A DNA stretch of 64,000 nt from JAAFHB01 sp963675995 (GTDB lineage Bacteria > Bacteroidota > Bacteroidia > Bacteroidales > Prolixibacteraceae). Below the pieces are notes generated by a model. It had not been told where the DNA came from. It did no database searches and saw nothing but the letters and a program-made list of their open reading frames with translations. Every line of letters starts with the position of its first letter. Positions within the stretch are counted from its first letter, which is position 1. The stretch covers positions 1,240,001 to 1,304,000 of the forward strand of contig CAXXIY010000001.1 in the NCBI GenBank assembly GCA_963675995.2, given 5' to 3'. Shown one piece after another: positions 44,701 to 49,757 of the stretch. A program made the position numbers and the translations under genes.

Positions 44701-46822
44701 CATAAGTGGCGGCGCTGGTCCCAACATGACCGCCGTTAACCGTCCACTGGTAAACCGGAGCGGTACCGCCATTTACCGGTACGGCTGTGAAAGTTACAGT
44801 TGCACCGGCACAGACAGTTGTCTGATCGGCGGTGACCGAAACGGAAGCAGGAAGCGGATTATTTACGGTTATCGTCAGTTCGTTTGAATTTGCAGGATTG
44901 CCCGAGACGCAGGTTTCATTGGAGGTCATCACTACAGAAACCTTATCGCCATTCACAGGAGCAAAAGCGTAAGTGGCGGCGCTGGTCCCAACATTATTGC
45001 CGTTGACCGTCCATTGATAAACCGGAGCGGTACCGCCGTTAACCGGTACGGCTGTGAAAGTTACAGTTGCGCCGGCGCAGACAGTTGTCTGATCGGCGGT
45101 GACTGAAACGGAAGCAGGAAGCGGATTATTTACGGTTATCGTCAGTTCGTTTGAATTTGCAGGATTGCCCGAGACACAGGTTTCATTGGAGGTCATCACT
45201 ACAGAAACCTTATCGCCATTCACGGGAGCAAAAGCGTAAGTGGCGGCGCTGGTCCCAACATTAGTGCCGTTGACCGTCCACTGGTAAACCGGAGCGGTAC
45301 CGCCGTTAACCGGTACGGCTGTGAAAGTTACAGTTGCGCCGGCGCAGACAGTTGTCTGATCGGCAGTGACCGAAACGGAAGCAGGAAGCGGATTATTTAC
45401 GGTTATCGTCAGTTCGTTTGAATTTGCAGGATTACCCGAGACGCAGGTTTCATTGGAGGTCATCACTACAGAAACCTTATCGCCATTCACGGGAGCAAAA
45501 GCATAAGTGGCGGCGCTGGTCCCAATATGACCGCCGTTAACCGTCCACTGGTAAACCGGAGCGGTACCGCCGTTAACCGGTACGGCTGTGAAAGTTACAG
45601 TTGCGCCGGCACAGACAGTTGTCTGATCGGCGGTGACCGAAACGGAAGCAGGAAGCGGATTATTTACGGTTATCGTCAGTTCGTTTGAATTTGCAGGATT
45701 ACCCGAGACGCAGGTTTCATTGGAGGTCATCACTACAGAAACCTTATCGCCATTCACGGGAGCAAAAGCATAAGTGGCAGCGCTGGTCCCAACATTAGTG
45801 CCGTTGACCGTCCACTGGTAAACCGGAGCGGTACCGCCATTTACCGGTACGGCTGTGAAAGTTACAATTGTGCCGGCACAGACAGTTGTCTGATCGGCGG
45901 TGACCGAAACGGAAGCAGGAAGCGGATTATTTACGGTTATCGTCAGTTCGTTTGAATTTGCAGGATTGCCCGAGACACAGGTTTCATTGGAGGTCATCAC
46001 TACAGAAACCTTATCGCCATTCACGGGAGCAAAAGCGCAAGTGGCGGCGCTGGTCCCAACATTAGTGCCGTTGACCGTCCACTGGTAAACCGGAGCGGTA
46101 CCGCCGTTAATCGGTACGGCTGTGAAAGTTACAGTTGCACCGGCACAGACAGTTGTCTGATCGGCGGTGACCGAAACGGAAGCAGGAACAACTTTATTGA
46201 TAGTTACTGTCAATGAGCTCACTGCCGGTGTGCAGGATCCACTGTTCCCCTGACCATCAGCTGTGAGGGTTAATGTGACATTACCGGAAAGTATGTCGTT
46301 TGTTCCGGGAGAGTAAACAGGATGCAGTAATGCAGGATTATCAAACACGCCGTCACCTGATGAAGTCCACACAAGGGTACTGTAATTTGTGGCTGATGCC
46401 TCGGAAAGGTTGACTGTTGAGCCTGCACAAATGGTTGCCGGATTACCCGCGTTATCAGTCGGCAGATCGAACACCTGTACTTCACCCTGCTGCAGGGTAT
46501 CACAGCCGGCTTGAGAATACTGAATGGCAATCAGTTTATAAGTTCCGGGATTAATCAGCGGTTTAGCCCATTGAATGATGATTTCACTTCCTGTCGTGGG
46601 AGGATTGGTGGTGGTGAAACTGGTTCCGGCGGGATTTGTAATCGTGACCGGATTATTTGAAGCATCGGTAAGCTGCCACAGGTAAGTAGAATTGGCTAGA
46701 CCATCGATGCGATAGTGTCTTTGCGCGCCCAGACATACTTTATCAATCACATACTGCCCCCTGGCTGCCTGTAAAGCAGCTACAAGGAGTAGCGTTATGA
46801 TGATGTATCTGAGCGTTTTCAT
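32765..46822 (-). CDS. Giant SprB-like repeat protein with T9SS type B sorting domain
   Basis: 4685 aa. Signal peptide at 1-22 (RYIIITLLLVAALQAARG). Then an N-terminal module with NSTYLWQLTD (about 23-115), a PKD/Ig-like domain (about 118-207), nine 89-aa Ig-like repeats (about 210-1007), seven tandem 82-aa SprB-like repeats (about 1092-1666), a mosaic of related QPTC repeats (1667-3700), about eight repeats of the LCQNS...TGTWSP type (3710-4310), a PKD-like segment (CQQINLDASKSIGSIVKYEW), a cadherin/Big_9-like domain (IINVLENDRSS) and a C-terminal sorting domain (LSPNGDGKNDFFVIKGL, YVYTRAGQLVYQ, PTGTYYYILKLG). It is presumably exported by Sec and T9SS to the surface, as SprB of gliding Flavobacterium is. 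It starts 39 nt after the 219-aa gene. Confidence 0.93.
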   Translation of the reverse strand: MKTLRYIIITLLLVAALQAARGQYVIDKVCLGAQRHYRIDGLANSTYLWQLTDASNNPVTITNPAGTSFTTTNPPTTGSEIIIQWAKPLINPGTYKLIAIQYSQAGCDTLQQGEVQVFDLPTDNAGNPATICAGSTVNLSEASATNYSTLVWTSSGDGVFDNPALLHPVYSPGTNDILSGNVTLTLTADGQGNSGSCTPAVSSLTVTINKVVPASVSVTADQTTVCAGATVTFTAVPINGGTAPVYQWTVNGTNVGTSAATCAFAPVNGDKVSVVMTSNETCVSGNPANSNELTITVNNPLPASVSVTADQTTVCAGTIVTFTAVPVNGGTAPVYQWTVNGTNVGTSAATYAFAPVNGDKVSVVMTSNETCVSGNPANSNELTITVNNPLPASVSVTADQTTVCAGATVTFTAVPVNGGTAPVYQWTVNGGHIGTSAATYAFAPVNGDKVSVVMTSNETCVSGNPANSNELTITVNNPLPASVSVTADQTTVCAGATVTFTAVPVNGGTAPVYQWTVNGTNVGTSAATYAFAPVNGDKVSVVMTSNETCVSGNPANSNELTITVNNPLPASVSVTADQTTVCAGATVTFTAVPVNGGTAPVYQWTVNGNNVGTSAATYAFAPVNGDKVSVVMTSNETCVSGNPANSNELTITVNNPLPASVSVTADQTTVCAGATVTFTAVPVNGGTAPVYQWTVNGGHVGTSAATYAFAPVNGDKVSVVMTSNETCVSGNPANSNELTITVNNPLPASVSVTADQTTVCAGATVTFTAVPVNGGTAPVYQWTVNGNNVGTSAATYAFAPVNGDKVSVVMTSNETCVSGNPANSNELTITVNNPLPASVSVTADQTTVCAGATVTFTAVPVNGGTAPVYQWTVNGGHVGTSAATYAFAPVNGDKVSVVMTSNETCVSGNPANSNELTITVNNPLPASVSVTADQTTVCAGTIVTFTAVPVNGGTAPVYQWTVNGTNVGTSAATYAFAPVNGDKVSVVMTSNETCVSGNPANSNELIITINNAPFAPIVGTITQPTCTFTTGSVVLSGLPSGNWTINPGTIAGSTTSTTISGLIAGKYNFTVIDAIGCNSSQSADVVIDPVPIAPVAPTASVTVQPTCAVGTGTIVVTAPAEGSGYSYSIDGGTTWSASATFAGLNSGNYNITVKETATGCISAATTLTVNTAPLAPAAPNASVTVQPTCAVGTGTIVVTAPAEGSGYSYSIDGGITWSASATFAGLNSGNYNIIVKETATGCISAATTLTVNTAPLAPAAPTASVTVQPTCAVGTGTIVVTAPAEGSGYSYSIDGGTTWSASATFVGLNSGNYNIIVKETATGCISAATTLTVNTAPLAPAAPTASVTVQPTCAVGTGTIVVTAPAEGSGYSYSIDGGTTWSASATFAGLNSGNYNIIVKETATGCISAATTLTVNTAPLAPVAPTASVTVQPTCAVGTGTIVVTAPAEGSGYSYSIDGGTTWSASATFAGLNSGNYNIIVKETATGCISAATTLTVNTAPLAPAAPTASVTVQPTCAVGTGTIVVTAPAEGSGYSYSIDGGTTWSASATFVGLNSGNYNIIVKETATGCISAATTLTVNTAPLAPAAPTASVTVQPTCAVGTGTIVVTAPAEGSGYSYSIDGGTTWSASATFAGLNSGNYNIIVKETATGCISAATTLTVNTAPLAPAALIIGTITQPTCTIATGSVVLSGLPSGSWTINPNAIAGSTTSATISGLIPGKYNFTVTDAAGCTSSLSADVVIDPAPVAPAAPTASITVQPTCSAGTGTIVITAPLGTNLEYSIDGTVYQSGTAFAGLASKTYAVTARSTTDPTCVSVATSLTVNPAPGAPATPVANVTVQPSCSVTTGTIVIAAPLGANLEYSIDGTVYQSGTTFAGLAPKTYAVTARYSTDPTCVSVATALTVNTAPLAPAAPIIGTITQPTCTIATGSVVLSGLPSGNWTINPGTIAGSTTSTTISGLIAGKYNFTVTDATGCTSSLSADVVIDPVPIAPVAPTASVTVQPTCAVGTGTIVVTAPLGADLEYSIDGTVYQSGTTFAGLAPKTYAVTARYSTDPTCVSAATALTVNTAPLAPAAPIIGSITQPTCTIATGSVVLSGLPSGNWTINPGTIAGSTTSTTISGLIAGKYNFTVTDAAGCTSSLSADVVIDPVPGDPAAPTASVTIQPSCSVATGTIVITAPLGANLEYSIDGTVYQSGTAFAGLVPKTYAVTARYSNDPTCVSATTSLTVNPAPEAPAAPTASVTIQPSCSVATGTIVVTAPLGADLEYSIDGTVFQSGTTFAGLAPKTYAVTARYSTDPTCVSAATALTVNTAPLAPAAPIIGTITQPTCTIATGSVVLSGLPSGNWTINLGTIAGSTTSTTISGLIAGKYNFTVTDAAGCTSSLSADVVIDPVPIAPAAPTASVTVQPTCAVGTGTIVVTAPLGADLEYSIDGTVYQSGTTFAGLAPKTYAVTARRTTDLTCVSVATLLTVNPAPEAPAAPIIGTITQPTCTIATGSVVLSGLPSGNWTINPDAIAGSTTSATISGLIPGKYNFTVTDAIGCNTSQSADVVIDPVPIAPAAPTASVTVQPTCSVATGTIVITAPLGAGLEYSIDGTVYQSGTAFAGLVPKTYAVTARYSTDPTCVSVTTSLTVNPAPGAPAAPIIGTITQPTCTIATGSVVLSGLPSGNWTINPSTIAGSTTSTTISGLIAGKYNFTVTDAAGCTSSLSADVVIDPVPVAPAAPTASVTVQPSCSVATGTIVITAPLGANLEYSIDGTVYQSGTAFAGLVPKTYAVTARSTTDPTCVSVTTSLTVNPAPGAPATPIASVTVQPSCAVGTGTIVITAPLGAGFEYSIDGIVYQSGTAFAGLVPKTYAVTARYSTDPTCVSAATSLTVNPAPGAPATPIASVTVQPSCAVGTGTIVITAPQGANLEYSIDGTVYQSGTTFAGLVPKTYAVTARYSNDPTCVSATTSLTVNPAPGAPAAPTASVTVQPSCAVGTGTIVITTPAEGSGYSYSIDGGTTWSASAKFAGLISGNYNIIVKETATGCISAATALTVNSAPGAPAAPIIGTITQPTCTIPTGSVVLSGLPSGNWTINPGAIAGSTASATISGLIAGKYNFTVTDAAGCTSSLSADMVIDPVPIAPATPIASVTVQPSCSVATGTIVITAPMGANLEYSIDETVYQSGTTFAGLAPKTYAVTARYSTDPTCVSVTTSLTVNPAPGAPATPIASVTVQPSCSVATGTIVITAPLGAGLEYSIDGTVYQSGTAFAGLAPKTYAVTARYSTDPTCVSAATSLTVNPAPGAPAAPTASVTVQPSCSVTTGTIVFTAPLGAGLEYSIDGTVYQSGTTFAGLAPKTYAVTARYSTDPTCVSAATALTVNTAPGAPAAPIIGTITQPTCSFPTGNVVLSGLPAIGTWTLIRNPGGITATGTGTSTTVSGLTAGTTYTFTVTNSDGCTSSLSANVVINLSPATPVAPIVAKITQPTCSTATGTVVLSGLPATGTWTLTRNPGGITTTGTGTTTTVSSLTAGTTYTFTVTNVAGCTSPPSASVVINAAPTVPTAPVIGVITQPTCAVPTGSVVLTGLPATGTWTLTRIPGGTTVTGTGTTTTVSGLTAGTTYTFTVTNVASCTSPPSVSVVIIAAPTVPTAPVIGVITQPTCAVPTGSVVLTGLPATGTWTLTRIPGGTTVTGTGTSRTVSGLTPAVNYTFTVTNTAGCTSLASVNVVINPVALITPSFSAIQPLCKGDDPVVLPIRSNNSTAITGTWSPAIISTTTAGTKRYYFIPDANQCSDTTSISVTIKDWITTNFNPIVNSVCQNTPAPALLTTSLNGITGTWDPPAINTSIVRTTTYSFTPTTGQCASSPTVDVTIIGKINPLIAEIGPFCQGSTPPSLPSSSTNGVTGTWNPSVISTAAIGTRAYNFNPDANQCAWVIAKDITVNPKVKPDFDQIAPLCQNSAAPSLPLKSTNGFTGTWSPSTISTSSAGKTTFTFTPDPDQCATPTTMDITVNEVMNPVFIQIDPLCQNSTAPILPAVSTNGINGTWNPSTISTLAAGTKTYTFTSSPATCPPTAAMNITVNPQVTPLFNAIGPLCQNSTPPTLPINSTNGVTGSWSPATINTTNVTTTKYIFTPNNDQCAVPTTMEITINAPAIPQFTSIGPLCQNGAAPDLPITSTNGITGTWNPSTINTAKSGTTSYQFTPQSGQCAVQMPMDVFINPTVTSTTSESVCNNELPFIWNGNNFNAAGSYNIKLVSQTGCDSIATLNLNLVNALTPTFTQLDPILQNSVAPLLPSASLNGITGTWSPATISTTTSGTKTYTFIPDPGQCATSATMNIEIEIKAVISYGEIIPGAEGILIGACQQINLDASKSIGSIVKYEWSLLDQGGVLTNQSGINTDFLLSSDYSGKLPANFRVRLRITDQSGNNDSQEVTIHIDPPPIASVFSSGKIEKDGSMIVDGTVSTGEAINYKWSTNEGNIIGPDNQPTANFFGAGWYKLEVTDIHGCMATKDFKFPIEVYQIFVNPDYVIIPWTQDTIINVLENDRSSAGFIPGQVRVIQPPTHGAAKPNTDGTITYQPSERKPGHDLFIYEACDRIGLCDSAVVTIDIYESQIILPEGLSPNGDGKNDFFVIKGLQNYKNSQLYVYTRAGQLVYQSKDYQNDWNGRTIQSTLTNLELVPTGTYYYILKLGDTNRTIKGFVYVGY
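36720..41820 (-). repeat. Mosaic of two SprB-like repeat types in giant protein 1
   Basis: Alternating units share QPTC...TG starts but have different cores: LEYSIDGTVYQSGTTFAGL with PKTYAVTARYSTDPTCVS, and VVLSGLPSGNWTINPGTIAG with GKYNFTVTDAAGCTSS. Unlike the 246-bp array, they differ at many positions and are in irregular order, so they are older or reshuffled. Confidence 0.85.
41821..43542 (-). repeat. Seven tandem 246-bp repeats in giant protein 1
   Basis: Period 246 bp (82 aa), nearly identical units with TIVVTAPAEGSGYSYSIDGG and NSGNYNIIVKETATGCIS. The core fits SprB-type repeats. The same unit is found 16 times in giant protein 2. Confidence 0.95.
43790..46185 (-). repeat. Nine tandem 267-bp repeats in giant protein 1
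   Basis: Period 267 bp (89 aa), Ig-like units (SVSVTADQTTVCAGATVTFT, VYQWTVNG, MTSNETCVSGNPANSNEL). Most variation falls at three residues after TVNG: TNV, TNV, GHI, TNV, NNV, GHV, NNV, GHV, TNV. The NNV-GHV pair recurs as a 534-bp dimer. Confidence 0.95.
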
Positions 46823-46861
46823 TTCAATTTTTTTTTTAATTTTTCATTCTTTCATTCCAGG

Positions 46862-47521
46862 TCACGGTTGATACAGATATATTTTTGAACTGGCCGGCTT
46901 TGGATTCACCTGGAGCGTAATATGTTCCGATGGAAGAGTATTTGTTGCATTCAGATCTTTTACGTGAGTAATCCAATAGCTGGTTGTTGTTTTTGGATTC
47001 ACCGGTAGCAGGTATGGACTTTGTGTAATGCCGGTCTCGGTCCAGGTTTTGGATCCGTCGGTAAAAGTCACATCCCATGGAGCTGTTCCAGTAAGAATCA
47101 CTTGTAATGAAGCTGTTTGTCCGATGCAGATCGGGTCAGGTGGTGAAATGGTTGCTGTTGGCAGGGCGGCTTTCACCTCGACAATCCCGATTTTGAGATT
47201 ATTGGTGCAGCCATCCGAGGCAGTAACCTTGAAGAAGTAGATCCCCGACTTCAGCCACTTCACATTGATGCTCGCTCCGGTATTTCCATTTACAAAATCA
47301 GCGGAAGTTGTCGGACAATTACCTGGTACTGTTGCAAAGTTGACAGATCCGTCACTGTAAAGTTCCCATAGGTAAGTATTTCCAGGGACTGCGGTAACTG
47401 ACAATGGAGTTGTATCACCTTCATACACGACAGTCTGGGCCATGGCAGGCGCCATAGCCATCAGCAGAGGTAACATAACTACCAGCGCCAGACGTATAAT
47501 ATCGTGTAACAGACGATTCAT
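46862..47521 (-). CDS. Secreted Ig-like protein, small partner of the giant
   Basis: 219 aa. Signal peptide at 1-29 (LALVVMLPLLMAMAPAMA then Q). Residues about 35-120 form a module with GNTYLWELYSDGSVNF and DGCTNNLKIGIVEV, closely matching the first module of the downstream giant protein and of the 354-aa protein. A second Ig-like domain follows (ICIGQTASLQVILTGTAPWD, TTTSYWITHVKDLNAT) and a C-terminal tail PKPASSKIYLYQP. No T9SS sorting domain, so it should be exported by Sec only. It precedes the giant gene by 39 nt and is almost certainly co-transcribed with it. Confidence 0.85.
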   Translation of the reverse strand: MNRLLHDIIRLALVVMLPLLMAMAPAMAQTVVYEGDTTPLSVTAVPGNTYLWELYSDGSVNFATVPGNCPTTSADFVNGNTGASINVKWLKSGIYFFKVTASDGCTNNLKIGIVEVKAALPTATISPPDPICIGQTASLQVILTGTAPWDVTFTDGSKTWTETGITQSPYLLPVNPKTTTSYWITHVKDLNATNTLPSEHITLQVNPKPASSKIYLYQP

Positions 47522-48372
47522 TTAACTAATTCTCAATAATTTAATTTCCTGTTTCGACCCATTGAACCATTGACAATTGTCCATTGACCATTATCAATTG
47601 CCTAATTGTCTCATTGAACATTGACCATACCTCTCCTGCTTCAACTTTACAAAGTGAATTAATTGTTTGTATATTAATGATATACAAGTTGGATTGTCCC
47701 TTGCGTGACGAAACAACCCCGGATTTCCCCGTGCCTGATGCATCATCAGTTTAGAGTCGTATCTGGGACTACCTCTGCCCATAAAGAACCTGATATCCGG
47801 CCCGTCGCGATTCTGTTTCATAGTTCTAAAATGTTAAAATTAAAGGATGTAAAACATTGTTTCACAATGTCATAAAAGGCATGTTATCTCCTTAAAACAT
47901 TACGTTTAGAAACAAAAAATCCTGACATACGCTGTTTTTACAGGTAAGCCAGAGTTGACATCGGTAAACAGGAGCCGTACAAGGCGCTCTTCCAAAATTA
48001 TATATCCATCCGGGCAGGTCGCCTCTTGCATTTTTGGTGCAATGCACTAGTTTTCCCGGTGGTCCGTGGTAATATGTGGTCATTGAGCATCTTCATTTAA
48101 TTTTTGATTTTAACCAAACAGCGCTGAATAAATCATTGATTATAAACAACAATCTCTTTAGTCTTCGCTCTGGGTCTTATTGACGTTCTATGTGGTTAAT
48201 TTCTTGACACAGAGGGTGCCAGAGGAATCAAAGCCATTCGCACTATTGCCTTGCTTCTTAACCCTTCCCTTTTTTCTGTCAGTAGGTTCGGTAACAGAAT
48301 TTCTCGAAGCTGCCTGACAGAAAAAAGTTGGAGTTTCATGAAAAAGCAATGAAGAACCATTTTAATCAACCT
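47522..48372. other. 851-nt spacer with two small minus-strand frames
   Basis: Two short minus-strand frames lie here: 47594-47821 (75 codons, basic, DGPDIRFFMGRGSPRYDSK) and 47892-48083 (63 codons, five Cys, GDLPGWIYNFGRAPC). Neither has a signal peptide or recognised family, and I do not call them genes. The stretch also holds the inverted repeat at 48270-48326. The gap suggests that the 219-aa/giant pair may have its own promoter. Confidence 0.4.
48270..48326. repeat. 13-bp perfect inverted repeat
   Basis: ttttttctgtcag (48270-48282) and ctgacagaaaaaa (48314-48326), 31-nt loop, about 50 nt downstream of the 354-aa gene's stop. The stem holds the A/T runs itself, so it is not a standard terminator, but it may protect or end that transcript. 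Confidence 0.6.
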
Positions 48373-49437
48373 TTAATTCTGTTCATTACCAGGAATTAAA
48401 TTAGTATTGGTTGGAATTGTAGAAGTTGTTCCTCCTGTGATAGCTGGCCGTGCCTTCAAAGTTTGGGTTGCTTTGTCATCCTGATCGGCAGCTGCAGGAT
48501 CGGAACAATCGGAATTCTTGATATCCCACGCTCCATCCTTATTCTGGCCATCCAAAGCGAGGATGAGATTACGGTCTGAAGTTCCTTCGTAATTATGGTT
48601 CGTTACTGTAATTCGCAGATAGATCGATACCCCGTTTGAAGTATCAGTTGCATCAGTTTCAATTGTTGTAGTACCAGCTGTATATGTTGTCCAGGTTGCA
48701 GTAGCAAAGTTTTTGCTATAAGTCCATTCAATTATATATGTCTGAACGCCATTAAGTCCGGTAAGTGCCAAAGTGGGTTTCCACGATTCAGAAAAATTTG
48801 CGGCCACAACTTCATAGTAAAAGATATTTGTCCCATATTCATATTGCATTGCACCCGAAACATAAGTAGCCTTCGATACCTTATCGATACATTGAGACTC
48901 ATTTGTACCATATGCTGCTGGGGCATAAGTAACATTATTCAGGTTCTTGATGTCAACGATGAAGCCATTTTTCGGATCAAGTTCATACACTTTCAGATTA
49001 TTCGCACAACCAGATGAAGGAGCGTCATATTGTACAACAACAAAAGTTGGGGTTTTACCTCCTGCTCCCTTATATCCAGTATTTGAAAGAGTAGTTGAAG
49101 ACCATGTAATGTCTACATTATCTGTAGTTCCTGAAACACCATAGGATGCTCCGGCGGCTGTAAGTCCAGTACCAACCGTTAATTTTGTTGATGAGTTATT
49201 TGTGGTCTGATTGGTAATAAAATTCATGTCTTTTGTTGACCACCAAAGGAAATTCCCTCCAGTTGGAGCTACAACTGCCTTGTAATTATAAGATTTGCCA
49301 GCGATTGGATGAAGAGCATCATCCGTGCAGCCAGTTGTTGCATTTGGGGCAGAATCATGTATTGCTTTTTGACCATAAACTGTTCCAATTCCAGCAGTTA
49401 GAACTGCTATTACGAGTAAGAAAATTTGCTTTTTCAT
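48373..49437 (-). CDS. Secreted protein with the shared N-terminal module (354 aa)
   Basis: 354 aa. Signal peptide at 1-22 (KKQIFLLVIAVLTAGIGTVY, cut near GQ). The N-terminal module (about 35-155) has GKSYNYKAVVAPTGGNFLWW and SGCANNLKVYELDPKNGF, matching in outline the first modules of the 219-aa protein and giant 1 (aromatic W after a Y/F, then a G-C-x-N-L-K strand). The rest is beta-rich (TYIIEWTYSKNFATATWTTY, GVSIYLRITVTNHNYEG). The tail LIPGNEQN is not a sorting domain. No family known to me. It probably works with the giants as a structural or anchoring part. Confidence 0.75.
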   Translation of the reverse strand: MKKQIFLLVIAVLTAGIGTVYGQKAIHDSAPNATTGCTDDALHPIAGKSYNYKAVVAPTGGNFLWWSTKDMNFITNQTTNNSSTKLTVGTGLTAAGASYGVSGTTDNVDITWSSTTLSNTGYKGAGGKTPTFVVVQYDAPSSGCANNLKVYELDPKNGFIVDIKNLNNVTYAPAAYGTNESQCIDKVSKATYVSGAMQYEYGTNIFYYEVVAANFSESWKPTLALTGLNGVQTYIIEWTYSKNFATATWTTYTAGTTTIETDATDTSNGVSIYLRITVTNHNYEGTSDRNLILALDGQNKDGAWDIKNSDCSDPAAADQDDKATQTLKARPAITGGTTSTIPTNTNLIPGNEQN

Positions 49438-49757
49438 GATTATAAAATTTAATTGTTGAAGAATTTAAAATATTGAACTTTAAATATTTGATAAGATTTG
49501 TTGCTGCTCTTATCTGCAGTTCGTTGATGATCCGGGAACGGGAAATTGGCCGTTCCGGGATTTCGCGATCGCCCGGGCGGACCTTTCCCCTTATTCTGAA
49601 TCAGGAAGATATTTTGGATTCCAATTTTCGGTTTTATCGGGTTAAGGATTGGGGAAATACAGGTCAGAGCATCCTTAATGTTCTTCCTGTTTTGGCAGAA
49701 TGCCCTTTTTTGAATAATAGATAAATTTTTCATTGTTAATTAATTATAACTAATTCA
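49438..49757. other. Spacer with GC-rich hairpin
   Basis: 320 nt between the 1797-aa and 354-aa genes. ggaacgg (49535-49541) pairs with ccgttcc (49550-49556) with an 8-nt loop, a possible transcript end for the upstream gene. No credible ORF. Confidence 0.45.
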
